Assembly: GCF_014202315.1 (NCBI RefSeq)
Contig: NZ_JACHGN010000018.1
Coordinates: forward strand, 62,001-126,000
Origin: Thermocatellispora tengchongensis
Lineage (GTDB): Bacteria > Actinomycetota > Actinomycetes > Streptosporangiales > Streptosporangiaceae
Length of the DNA stretch: 64,000 bases
Direction of reading: 5' to 3'
Below, one piece after another: positions 1-39,700 of the stretch. Each line of letters starts with the position of its first letter. Position 1 is the first letter of the stretch. A model generated the notes under the pieces. It saw only the letters and a program-made list of their open reading frames with translations. It made no database searches and was not told the DNA's origin. The position numbers were made by a program, and so were the translations under genes.

Positions 1-1
1 G

Positions 2-6397
<6,396 letters not shown>

Positions 6398-6412
6398 TGC
6401 TCTGTGATTCGT

Positions 6413-6417
6413 GGAGG
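6413..6417 (+). promoter_or_regulatory. Ribosome binding site deciding the start of the second PKS gene
   Basis: GGAGG at 6413-6417 sits 8 nt before ATG 6426. An in-frame GTG at 6411 overlaps this Shine-Dalgarno, and an in-frame ATG at 6432 is 14 nt away, so ATG 6426 is preferred. The 28-bp gap after the previous stop shows no room for a separate promoter or terminator. Confidence 0.8.
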
Positions 6418-6425
6418 TTGTCGAA

Positions 6426-27677
<21,252 letters not shown>

Positions 27678-27726
27678 CGCCCCGAGCCCGGATCACTCAC
27701 TTAAATGCACGAAAAGAAGATTGAAC

Positions 27727-27731
27727 AGGAG
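27727..27731 (+). promoter_or_regulatory. Ribosome binding site of the giant PKS gene
   Basis: AGGAG at 27727-27731 lies 6 nt before ATG 27738 in a 60-bp gap (27678-27737) that is AT-richer than its surroundings. No inverted repeat resembling a terminator is apparent in the gap, so cotranscription with the upstream gene is likely. Confidence 0.82.
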
Positions 27732-27737
27732 CCCACG

Positions 27738-30700
27738 ATGGCATCGTCCACGGAAGAGCTGATTGCCGCACTGCGGGGATCGCTGGTCGACAACGAGCGT
27801 CTGCGGCGTCAGAACAAGCGCTTCATCGCGGCATTGAGCGAGCCGATCGCGATTGTCGGGATGGGTTGTCGATTCCCGGGTGGTGTCCGTGCCCCGGAAG
27901 ATTTCTGGGAGCTCCTGGTTTCGGGTACGGACGCCGTGTCGGCTTTTCCGGTGGATCGAGGCTGGGACAGCGGCATGCTGGGTGCGCCGGGATTCGACGG
28001 CGCGATGTCATCCGCGGCTCAGGGAGGGTTCATTCACGACGCGGGTGATTTCGATCCGGGTTTCTTCGGGATCAGTCCGCGTGAGGCGCTGGCGATGGAC
28101 CCGCAGCAGCGGTTGCTGCTGGAGACGTCATGGGAGGCGTTGGAGCGGGCGGGAATCGATCCGCGGTCGTTGCGCGGCAGCCAGACCGGGGTGTTCGCCG
28201 GGGGGACGCCCACCGGGTACGGCGCCGGCCTGGAAGGCAGCGGCTCGGAGGGATACGTGCTGACCGGTACCTCCGGCGCCGTGATCTCCGGACGGGTCTC
28301 GTACGTGCTGGGTCTGGAGGGGCCGTCGGTGACGGTGGACACGGCGTGTTCATCGTCGCTGGTGGCCCTGCATCTGGCGCTGCAGTCGCTGCGGTCGGGG
28401 GAGTCCACGCTGGCACTCGCCGGCGGCGTGACGGTGATGGCGACGCCCGTGGGATTCGCGGCGTTCGCCGAGCAGCAAGGGCTGGCCTCCGACGGCCGGT
28501 GCAAGTCGTTCGGGGCCGGGGCGGACGGCACGGGCTGGGGCGAGGGAGCCGCCATCCTGGTGCTGGAGCGGTTGTCGGACGCGCGCCGGCACGGGCATCG
28601 CGTACTGGCGGTGGTGCGCGGCAGCGCGGTGAACCAGGATGGCGCGTCGAACGGATTGTCGGCGCCGAACGGCCCCTCGCAGCAGCGGGTGATCCGGGCG
28701 GCGCTGGCCAGCGCCCGGTTGTCCACCTCGGACGTGGACGTCGTCGAGGCGCACGGCACCGGCACGGTGCTGGGTGACCCGATCGAGGCGCAGGCGCTGC
28801 TGGCCACCTACGGTCAGGACCGGCCGGAGGACCGGCCGTTGTGGCTGGGATCGGTGAAGTCGAACATCGCGCACACCCAGGCCGCGGCGGGCGCGGCCGG
28901 GGTCGTCAAGATGGTGCTGGCCCTGCAACACGGCATGCTGCCGAAGTCCTTGCACTCACAAGAGCCCTCCCCGCACGTGGACTGGAGTGCCGGTCACGTC
29001 CGGCTGCTGTCGGAGCCGGTGCCGTGGCCGGCGGGCGACAGCCCGCGGCGGGCGGGCGTGTCGGCGTTCGGGATCAGCGGCACCAACGCCCACGTGATCA
29101 TCGAGGAGGCGCCCCCAGCCGGCTCCGGCGGCCGGCGCGAGGGCCAGGATTCTCAAGACGACGTCGCGGCCGACTCGGCCGCGACGCCCGACGGGTCCCC
29201 CCGGGTGCTGACGGGGACCCCTCCCGCCTGGCTGGTCTCCGGGCACACCGAAGCGGCCCTGGCGGCCCAGGCGGCGCGGCTGGCGAGCCTCGTACAACAG
29301 GGCGCGGGCCTGGACCCGGTGGACGTGGCCTGGTCGCTCGCGACGACGCGGTCGACCTTCGAACACCGGGCCGTCGTGCTGGGCGCCGACGCGGACGAGT
29401 TGGTGTCGGGCGTGGCGGCGCTGGCCGCCGGCGATCCGGCGGCAGGAGTGATCTCGGGCGTGGTCCCGGCGGGCCGGGTGGGCCGGGTGGGCTTCGTGTT
29501 CGCGGGGCAGGGCGCGCAGCGGGCCGGTATGGGCCGTGAGTTGTATGAGGCCAGTCCGGTGTTCGCGGCGGCGTTCGATGAGGCGTGCGCCCTGCTGGAG
29601 GCCGAGCTGGGTCTGGCGGTCCGGGACGTGGTCCTGGGGGCCGGGGACGACAGCGCCGGGTCCGCCCGCGCGGACCAGACCCTGTTCGCGCAGACCGGCC
29701 TGTTCGCTGTGGAGGTGGGTCTGGTCGCGCTGCTGGCCGCGGCCGGGATCGTCCCGGACGTGGTGGCCGGTCATTCGGTCGGTGAGATCGCGGCGGCGTA
29801 TGCGGCCGGGGTGTTGACCCTGCAGGATGCCTGCCGGTTGGTGGCGAACCGGGCGCGGTTGATGCAGGACCTGCCGTCCGGTGGGGCGATGGCGGCGATC
29901 GGGGCGAGCGAGGCCGAGGTCCTGGCGGAGCTGGCCGGGGTGGAGGGGGTGTCCCTGGCGGCGGTGAACGGCCCGTCGTCGGTGGTGATCTCGGGTGAGG
30001 CCGCCGCTGTGGAGCGGGTGGTCGAGGAGTGGCGGGGCCGGGGCCGGCGGGTGCGGCGGCTGCGGGTGAGCCATGCCTTCCATTCGGCGTTGATGGATCC
30101 GGTGCTGGATGAGCTGGGTGAGGTGGCTGCGGGTCTGGCGTATGCGTCGCCGTCGGTGACGTGGGTCGGGGCGTTGTCGGGTGAGGTGGTGACGGCGCCG
30201 GAGGCGGGGTACTGGCCGGAGCAGGCGCGTGGTGCGGTCCGGTTCGCCGATGCGGTGACCACGATGGCGGGTCTTGGGGTCTCGGTGTTCATCGAGATCG
30301 GCCCGGACGGAACCCTTTCGGGGATGGGCGCGTCGGCTCTGGAGTCGGATGCGCGCTTCATCCCGATGCTGAACCCGAGCGTCCCGGCGGCCGACGCGGT
30401 GCTGACCGGCCTGGCCAAGGCCCATGTCGAGGGGGTGACGGTCGACTGGGCGGCCGTACTGGAGCCCGGACAGCAGGTTGACCTGCCCACCTACGCGTTC
30501 CAGCGGCAGCGGTTCTGGCCGCAGAGTTCGCAGACGCCGGCCGGGCGGCCTCAGATCGGCAGCGGGACGGAGGCGGAGGCGCAGTTCTGGGCGGCGGTGG
30601 AGCGCGGCGATGTGGCCGGGCTGGCCGGTGCCCTGGAGGTGGACGCGCAGCGGCCGTTCAGTGAGGTGCTGCCGGTGCTGGCCTCGTGGCGGCAGCGGGA

Positions 30701-33700
30701 GCGTGAGGAGGCGCGGGCGGCCGATGTCCGCTACCGGATCTCGTGGGCACCGGTCGCCGATCCGCCGGTGTCCCGCCTGGCGGGGACCTGGCTGGTGGTG
30801 GCGGGTCCGTCGGGTGTGGATCTGGCCGCGGAGTGTGTCCGGGCGCTGAGTGCTCGGGGAGCGGATGCGGTCGTGGTGCCGGTCGCCGCGGAGGATGTCT
30901 CGCGGGAGGTGCTGGCGGGGCGGATCGGTGAGGTGGCCGGGGACGGCCGGGTGGCCGGGGTGTTGTCGTTGCTGGCGTTGGAGGAGGCGCCGCTGCCCGA
31001 TCACCCCTATGTGGCGTCGGGTCTGGCCGGATCGGTGGGCCTGGTGCAGGCCCTGGGAGATGCGGGGGTTGACGCGCCGCTGTGGATGGTCACCCAGGGC
31101 GCGGTGGCCGCCGGTGCGCGGGAGTTTGTGTCGCGTCCGGTGCAGGCCCAGGTTCTGGGGCTGGGCCGGGTTCTGGCGATGGAGAGTCCGGATCGGTGGG
31201 GCGGGCTGGTCGATCTGCCGGTGGTGTTCGACGGGCGGGCTGCGGGCCGGCTGGTGGGTGTGCTGGCCGGGTGTGGTGAGGATCAGGTCGCGATCCGTGC
31301 CGCGGGGATCTTCGGTCGGCGGTTGGTGAGGGCTCCTCGTCCGGTGGGTGCGCCCGAGTCGGCGGTGCGGGATTCCTTCGCGCGGGGCACGGTGTTGGTG
31401 ACCGGTGGTACCGGCGCGCTGGGCGGGCGTGTCGGGGTGTGGCTGGCCGAGCGTGGCGCGGCGCGGGTGGTGTTGTGGAGCCGGTCGGGTCCGGGCGCGG
31501 CGGGGATCGCCGCTCTGGCCGCGCGGATGGCCGCCGCGGGGACGGCGGTCGCGGTCATGGCGGGTGACGTGGCCCGCAAGGACGAGGTGGCCGGGCTGCT
31601 GGGGTGGATCGCGGCGGATGGTCCGGCGTTGGCCGGGGTGATGCATACCGCGGGTGTGCTGGATGACGGGGTGCTGGACCGGATGAGCCCGGCCCGGCTG
31701 GGCAATGTGCTCGCGGCCAAGGCGGGCGGGGCGGTTCATCTCGATGAGCTGACGGCGCATCTGAATCTGTCGGCGTTCGTGCTGTTCTCTTCCGCGGCGG
31801 CGACGTTCGGCGCCGGCGGTCAGGGTAACTATGCGGCGGCGAACGCGTTCTTGGACGCGCTGGCGGACAATCGGCGTGGTCGTGGCCTGGCCGCGACGTC
31901 GGTGGCGTGGGGGGCGTGGGCCGGCGGTGGTATGGCCCAGTCCGCGACGGTGGAGCAGCGGATCGGCAGCGGGCCGACCAGGGCCCTGGACCCGGATCTG
32001 GCGCTGCAGGTGCTGGGGCAGGCGCTGGAGGACGGTGAGGCCGGCCTGACGGTGTCGGATATCGACTGGTCCCAGATCGCCATGGGCCTGAGTGATCCGG
32101 AGCAGGTGCCGTTCCTTCGAGAACTGCCCGACATCCGGGCGCTCGTTCCCGCCGGCGGTGCCGTTGTGGCGGAGTCCCGGCCTGCGGGTGAGCTGGCGGT
32201 GCGGCTGGTGGGTCGTCCGTCGGAGGAGCAGGAGGAGATCCTCACCGAGCTGGTCCGTGCGGAGGCGGCGGCCGTGCTGCATCACCCGTCTCCGGAGGCG
32301 ATCGAGGCCGACCGGGCCTTCAGCGATGTCGGCTTCGACTCCCTGACCGCGGTCGAGCTGCGCAATCGGCTTTCCGCCCTTGGTGGAGTCCGGCTCCCGG
32401 CGACGTTGATCTTCGACTATCCGACCCCGGCTCAACTGGCGCGGTACCTGCGATCGGAATTCCTGGGTGATGCGGCCGATGTTCCGGCCGCCGCCGCTAC
32501 GCCTGCAGTGGCGGTGGTGGATGGCGACCCGATCGCGATCGTCGGGATGGGCTGCCGCTACCCCGGTGGCGTGCGCAGTCCGGAGCAGTTGTGGGAGTTG
32601 GTGGTCTCCGGGACGGACGCGGTATCCGGTTTCCCGGTGGATCGGGGCTGGGACATCGGCATGCTCGATGGCGCGGCCTTGTCCGCGGCGCAGGGTGGGT
32701 TCTTGTATGACGCGGGTGAGTTCGATCCGGGGTTCTTCGGGATCAGTCCGCGTGAGGCGCTGGCGATGGATCCGCAGCAGCGGTTGCTGCTGGAGACCTC
32801 GTGGGAGGCGCTGGAGCGGGCCGGGATCCAGCCGCGGTCGCTGCGGGGCAGTCAGACCGGCGTGTTCGCCGGTGGCACTCCGACCGGGTATGGCGTGGGG
32901 CTGGAAGGCAGTGGTTCGGAGAGTTTCCTGCTGACCGGTACCGCGGGTGCGGTGCTGTCGGGCCGGGTGTCCTACGTCCTGGGCCTGGAGGGGCCGTCGG
33001 TGACGGTGGACACGGCATGCTCCTCGTCGCTGGTGACGTTGCATTTGGCGGCGCAGGCGTTGCGGGCGGGGGAGTGTTCGCTGGCGTTGGCCAGTGGGGT
33101 GACGGTGATGGCGACGCCGGCGGCGTTCGCGGCGTTCGCCGAGCAGCAGGGCCTGGCCTCGGATGGGCGGTGCAAGTCGTTCGCGGCGGGTGCGGATGGC
33201 ACCGGGTGGGCCGAGGGCGTGGGCGTGCTGGTGCTGGAGCGGTTGTCGGATGCGCGGCGTAATGGGCATCCGGTGCTGGCGGTGGTGGCCGGTAGCGCGG
33301 TCAACCAGGACGGGGCGTCGAATGGCCTGACGGCGCCGAACGGTCCTGCCCAGCAGCGGGTGATCCGGGCGGCGCTGGCCAGTGCCCGGCTGTCGGCCGC
33401 CGATGTGGACGTGGTGGAGGCGCACGGCACCGGCACGGTGCTGGGTGACCCGATCGAGGCGCAGGCGTTGCTGGCGACCTATGGTCAGGGCCGGCCGGAG
33501 GATCGGCCGTTGTGGCTGGGGTCGGTGAAGTCCAACATCGCGCACACTCAGGCGGCGGCGGGTGCGGCCGGGGTGATGAAGATGGTGCTGGCGATGCAGC
33601 ACGGCCTGCTGCCGAAGTCCTTGCATGCTGATGAGCCGTCGCCGCATGTGGACTGGACGGCGGGGAACATCCGGTTGCTGGCCGAGCCGCAGGAGTGGCC

Positions 33701-36700
33701 GGCGGATGGTCGTCCGCGGCGGGCGGGTGTGTCCTCGTTCGGGATCAGCGGCACCAACGCGCATGTGATCATTGAGGAAGCGCCCGAGCCGGTGGCGGAG
33801 GATGCGATCGGTGAGGGCTTGCCCGGCGGCATGCCCGCGGAGAATGCGCCGGTGCCGGTGCTGGCGGGCGGGCCGCTGATGTGGCTGGTGTCGGGACGAT
33901 CGGCGCAGGCGCTGGCCGGGCAGGCGGGCCGGTTGGTGACCCATGTGGCCGGTCATCCGGAGCTGGATCCGGGTGATGTGGCCTGGTCGCTGGCGACCAC
34001 TCGGTCGACCTTCGAGCATCGCGCGGCGGTGTGGGGTGGCGATCGCGGCGAGCTGGTGAGTGGTCTGGAGGCGGTGTCGGCAGGCCGGTCGGTGAGGCGG
34101 GCGGTCTCGGGTGCGGCTCCTGCCGGTGGGCCGGGCCGGGTCGGGTTCGTGTTCGCGGGGCAGGGCGCGCAGCGGGCCGGGATGGGCCGTGAGTTGTATG
34201 AGGCGTCTCCGGTGTTCGCGGCGGCGTTCGATGAGGCGTGCGCCCTGCTGGAGGCCGAGCTGGATGTGGCGGTCCGGGACGTGGTCCTGGGGGCCGGGGA
34301 CGACAGCGCCGGACTCGATCGTGCGGACCAGACCCTGTTCGCCCAGACCGGCCTGTTCGCCGTGGAGGTGGGCCTGGTCGCGCTGCTGGCCGCGGCTGGG
34401 ATCGTGCCGGACGTGGTGGCCGGTCATTCGGTGGGTGAGATCGCGGCGGCGTATGCGGCCGGGGTGTTGACCTTGCAGGATGCGTGCCGGCTGGTGGCGA
34501 ACCGGGCCCGGTTGATGCAGGACCTGCCGTCGGGTGGGGCGATGGCCGCGATCGGGGCGAGTGAGGCCGAGATCGCCCCCGCGTTGGGGGATGAGCCGGG
34601 GGTGTCGCTGGCGGCGGTGAACGGTCCGTCGTCGGTGGTGATCTCGGGTGAGGCCGCCGCCGTTGAGCGCATCGCTGAACAGTGGCGGGGCCGGGGTCGG
34701 CGGGTGCGGCGGCTGCGGGTGAGTCATGCCTTCCATTCGGCGCTCATGGACCCGGTGCTGGATGAGCTCGGCGAGGTGGCCGCCGGTTTGCAGCATGCGT
34801 CGCCGACGGTGACCTGGGTGGGAGCACTCTCGGGTGAGGTGGTGACGGCGCCGGAGGCGGGGTACTGGCCGGAGCAGGCGCGTGGTGCGGTCCGGTTCGC
34901 CGATGCGGTGGCGACGATGGCGGGTCTTGGGGTCTCGGTGTTCATCGAGATCGGCCCGGACGGAACCTTGTCGGGGATGGGTGCCTCGGTTCTCGACCAG
35001 GAGTTGGATGCGCGCTTCATTCCGGTGCTGAACCCGAGCGTCCCGGCGGCCGAGGCGGTGCTGGCCGGCCTGGCTCAGGCGCATGTTCAGGGTGTGAAGG
35101 TGGATTGGCCGGCGGTGTTGCCGGCCGGGCAGCGGGTTGATCTGCCGACGTATGCGTTCCAGCAGCAGCGGTTCTGGCCGGAGATCTCGCTGGCGCCGGG
35201 TGCCGGTGCGGGCGTGCTGTCGGCCGGTTCGGGGTCGGCGATGGAGGCGCAGTTCTGGGCGGCGGTGGAGCGCGGCGATGTGGCCGGGCTGGCCGGTGCC
35301 CTGGAGGTGGACGCGCAGCGGCCGTTCAGTGAGGTGCTGCCGGTGCTGGCCTCGTGGCGGCAGCGTGAGCGTGAGGAGGCACGGGCGGCCGATGTCCGCT
35401 ACCGGATCTCGTGGGCACCGGTCGCCGATCCGCAGGTGTCCCGCCTGGCGGGGACCTGGCTGGTGGTGGCGGGTCCGTCGGGTGTGGATCTGGCCGCGGA
35501 GTGTGTCCGGGCGCTGGGTGCTCGGGGAGCGGATGCGGTCGTGGTGCCGGTCGCCGCGGAGGACGTCTCGCGGGAGGTACTGGCGGCGCGGATCGGTGAG
35601 GTGGCCGGGGACGGCCGGGTGGCCGGGGTGTTGTCGCTGCTGGCATTGGAGGAGGCGCCGCTGCCCGATCACCCCTATGTGGCGTCGGGTCTGGCCGGAT
35701 CGGTGGGCCTGCTGCAGGCCCTGGGAGATGCCGGTATCGAGGCGCCGCTGTGGATGGTCACCCAGGGCGCGGTGGCCGCCGGTGCGCGGGAGTTTGTGTC
35801 GCGTCCGGTGCAGGCCCAGGTTCTGGGGCTGGGCCGGGTTCTGGCGATGGAGAGTCCGGATCGGTGGGGCGGCCTGGTAGACCTGCCGGAGACGTGGGAC
35901 GCGCGGTCGGCGGGCCGGCTGGTGGGTGTGCTGGCCGGGTGTGGTGAGGACCAGGTCGCGATCCGTGCCGCCGGCATCTTCGGCCGGCGGCTGGTGCGGG
36001 CTCCTCGTCCGGTGGGTGCCCCCGATTCCACCGTCCGTGCCTCCTTCTCCCAGGGCACGGTGCTGGTGACCGGTGGTACCGGCGCGCTGGGCGGGCGTGT
36101 GGGGGTGTGGCTGGCCGAGCGTGGCGCCGCGCGGGTCGTGCTGTGGAGCCGCTCCGGCCCGGAGGCCGCGGGAATCTCCCGGCTGGCTGCGCGGATGGCC
36201 GCCGCCGGGACGGCCGTGGCGGTCATGGCGGGTGATGTGGCGAGCCGATCCGACGTGGCCGGGCTGCTGGGGTGGATCGCCGCGGACGGCCCGGCGCTGG
36301 CCGGGGTGATGCATACCGCGGGTGTGCTGGATGACGGGGTGCTGGACCGGATGAGCCCGGCCCGGCTGGGCAACGTGCTCGCGGCCAAGGCGGGCGGCGC
36401 GGTTCACCTCGATGAGCTGACGGCGGGTCTGGATCTGTCGGCGTTCGTGCTGTTCTCCTCCGCGGCGGCGACGTTCGGTGCCGGTGGGCAGGGCAACTAC
36501 GCGGCGGCGAACGCGTTCCTGGACGCGCTGGCGGACAATCGGCGTGGTCGTGGCCTGGCCGCGACGTCGCTCGCCTGGGGGGCGTGGGCCGGCGGCGGTA
36601 TGGCTCAGTCCGATGCGACGGTGGCGCGTCGGGTCGCCGGCGGGCCCAGTACTGCGCTGGACCCCGATGTTGCGTTGCAGGTGCTGGGGCAGGCGCTGGA

Positions 36701-39700
36701 GGACGGCGAGGTCGGCCTGACGGTGTCGGCCATCGACTGGTCCCAGATCGCCATGGGGCTGAGCGATCCGGAGCAGGTGCCGTTCCTGCGGGAGCTGCCC
36801 GACATCCGGGCGTTAGTCGCTGCGGGCGGTGCCGCTACTACCGAGTCCCGTACGGCCGGAGAACTGGCCGTACGGGTGGCGGGACGTCCGCTGGCCGAAC
36901 AGCACGAGATCCTCACCGAGCTGGTTCGGTCCGAGGCGGCGGCGGTGCTGCATCACCCGACTCCGGAGGCGATCGAAGCCGACCGGGCCTTCAGCGATCT
37001 GGGTTTCGACTCTCTGACCGCGGTGGAGCTGCGCAATCGGCTCTCCGCTCTCGCGGGGGTGCGCCTGCCGGCGACGCTGATCTTCGATTATCCGACCCCG
37101 GCCCAGTTGGCGCGGCATCTGAGGTCGGAACTGCTCGGCGATGCGCCCGATGTTCCGGCCGTGCCTATGGCGACGGTGGTGGACGGCGACCCGATCGCGA
37201 TCGTCGGGATGGGCTGCCGCTACCCCGGTGGCGTGCGCAGTCCGGAGCAGTTGTGGGAGCTGGTGGTCTCGGGGACGGATGCGGTGTCGGGTTTCCCGGT
37301 GGATCGGGGCTGGGACATCGGCATGCTCGATGGTGCCGCCTTGTCCGCGGCGCAGGGTGGGTTCTTGTATGACGCGGGTGAGTTCGATCCGGGGTTCTTC
37401 GGGATCAGCCCGCGTGAGGCGCTGGCGATGGATCCGCAGCAGCGGTTGCTGCTGGAGACCTCGTGGGAGGCGCTGGAGCGGGCCGGGATCCAGCCGCGGT
37501 CGCTGCGCGGCAGTCAGACCGGTGTGTTCGCCGGTGGGACCCCGACGGGGTATGGCGTGGGTCTGGAAGGCAGCGGTTCGGAGAGTTTCCTGCTGACGGG
37601 CACCTCAGGGGCGGTGCTGTCGGGCCGGGTGTCGTATGTGCTGGGTCTGGAGGGGCCGTCGGTGACGGTGGACACGGCGTGTTCGTCGTCGTTGGTGACG
37701 TTGCATTTGGCGGCGCAGGCGTTGCGGGCGGGGGAGTGTTCGCTGGCGTTGGCCAGTGGGGTGACGGTGATGGCGACGCCGGCGGCGTTCGCGGCGTTCG
37801 CCGAGCAGCAGGGCCTGGCCTCGGATGGGCGGTGCAAGTCGTTCGCGGCGGGTGCGGATGGCACCGGGTGGGCCGAGGGCGTGGGCGTGCTGGTGCTGGA
37901 GCGGTTGTCGGATGCGCGGCGTAATGGGCATCCGGTGCTGGCGGTGGTGGCCGGCAGCGCGATCAACCAGGACGGCGCGTCCAACGGCCTGACCGCGCCG
38001 AACGGACCCGCCCAGCAGCGGGTCATCCGGGCGGCGCTGGCCAACGCCCGGCTGTCCACCTCGGACGTGGATGTCGTGGAGGCGCACGGCACGGGCACGG
38101 TGCTGGGTGACCCGATCGAGGCGCAGGCGTTGCTGGCGACTTATGGTCAGGGCCGGCCGGAGGATCGGCCGCTGTGGCTGGGATCGGTGAAGTCCAACAT
38201 CGCGCACACCCAGGCCGCGGCGGGTGCGGCCGGGGTGATGAAGATGGTGCTCGCGATGCAGCACGGTCTGCTGCCGAAGTCGTTGCATGCTGACGAGCCG
38301 TCGCCGCATGTGGACTGGACGGCGGGGAACATCCGGTTGCTGGCCGAGCCGCAGGAATGGCCCGCGGATGGCCGTCCGCGCCGGGCGGGTGTGTCCTCGT
38401 TCGGCATCAGCGGCACGAACGCGCACGTCATCATCGAGGAAGCACCCTCGCTCGTTCCGGAGCTGGAATCGGTGCCCGAGGGCGCGGATGCCGCCGACGA
38501 GGCGACGGCTCAGGACGTGCCGGTGCTGGCGGGCGGGCCGCTGATGTGGCTGGTGTCGGGACGATCGGCGCAGGCACTGGCCGCGCAGGCGGGCCGGCTG
38601 CTGAGCCACGTCGTCGCTCGCCCGGAGCTGGACCCGGCGGATGTCGCTTGGTCGCTGGCGACCACTCGGTCGATCTTTGAGCATCGCGCGGCGGTGTGGG
38701 GTGGCGATCGCGGCGAGCTGGTGAGTGGTCTGGAGGCGGTGTCGGCGGGCCGGTCGGTGGGCCGTGCGGTCTCGGGTGCGGCTCCTGCCGGTGGGCCGGG
38801 GCGGGTCGGGTTCGTGTTCGCGGGTCAGGGTGCGCAGCGGGCCGGGATGGGCCGTGAGTTGTATGAGGCCAGCCCGGTGTTCGCGGCGGCGTTTGATCGC
38901 GCTGCGGATCTGCTGGAGATCGAGCTGGGGGTTTCGGTCCGGGACGTGGTCCTGGGAGGCGTCGGGGACGATGGCGCCGGGCCGGAGCGTGCGGACCAGA
39001 CTCTGTTCGCGCAGACGGGCCTGTTCGCCGTGGAGGTGGGTCTGGTCGCGCTGCTGGCCGCGGCCGGGATCGTCCCGGACGTGGTGGCGGGTCATTCGGT
39101 GGGTGAGATCGCGGCGGCGTATGCGGCCGGGGTGTTGACCCTGCGGGACGCCTGCCGGTTGGTGGCGAATCGGGCGCGGTTGATGCAGGACCTGCCGTCG
39201 GGTGGGGCGATGGCCGCGATCGGGGCGAGTGAGGCGGAGGTCCTGGCGGGGCTGGCCGGGGTGGAGGGGGTGTCGCTGGCGGCGGTGAACGGCCCGTCGT
39301 CGGTGGTCGTCTCTGGTGACGAGGCGGCGGTCGATGAGGTTGTGCGGGAGTGGCGGGAGCGGGGCCGGCGGGTGCGGCGGCTGCGGGTGAGCCATGCCTT
39401 CCATTCGGCGCTCATGGACCCGGTGCTGGATGAGCTCGGCGAGGTGGCCGCCGGTTTGCAGCATGCGTCGCCGACGGTGACCTGGGTGGGAGCACTCTCG
39501 GGCGAGGTGGTGACGGCGCCGGAGGCCGGGTACTGGCCGGAGCAGGCGCGTGGTGCGGTCCGGTTCGCGGACGCGGTGGCCACGATGGCCGGTCTCGGGG
39601 TCTCGGTGTTCATCGAGATCGGCCCGGACGGAACTCTGTCGGGGATGGGCCCGGCCACGCTCACCGAAGAGGTGCCGTTCATCCCGATGCTGAACCCGTC

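Noticed and set aside
27678-27737. Possible promoter or terminator in the AT-richer 60-bp gap before the giant gene
   Set aside because: No convincing -35/-10 pair and no hairpin is visible; the gap mainly holds the ribosome binding site.
33480-33600. NIAHTQ instead of NIGHTQ at the KS catalytic His in the giant protein, as a possible inactive KS
   Set aside because: The His itself, the DTACSSS Cys and the HGTGT His are all present. The Gly-to-Ala change next to the His also occurs in module D and, to my knowledge, is a common variant in active KS domains.
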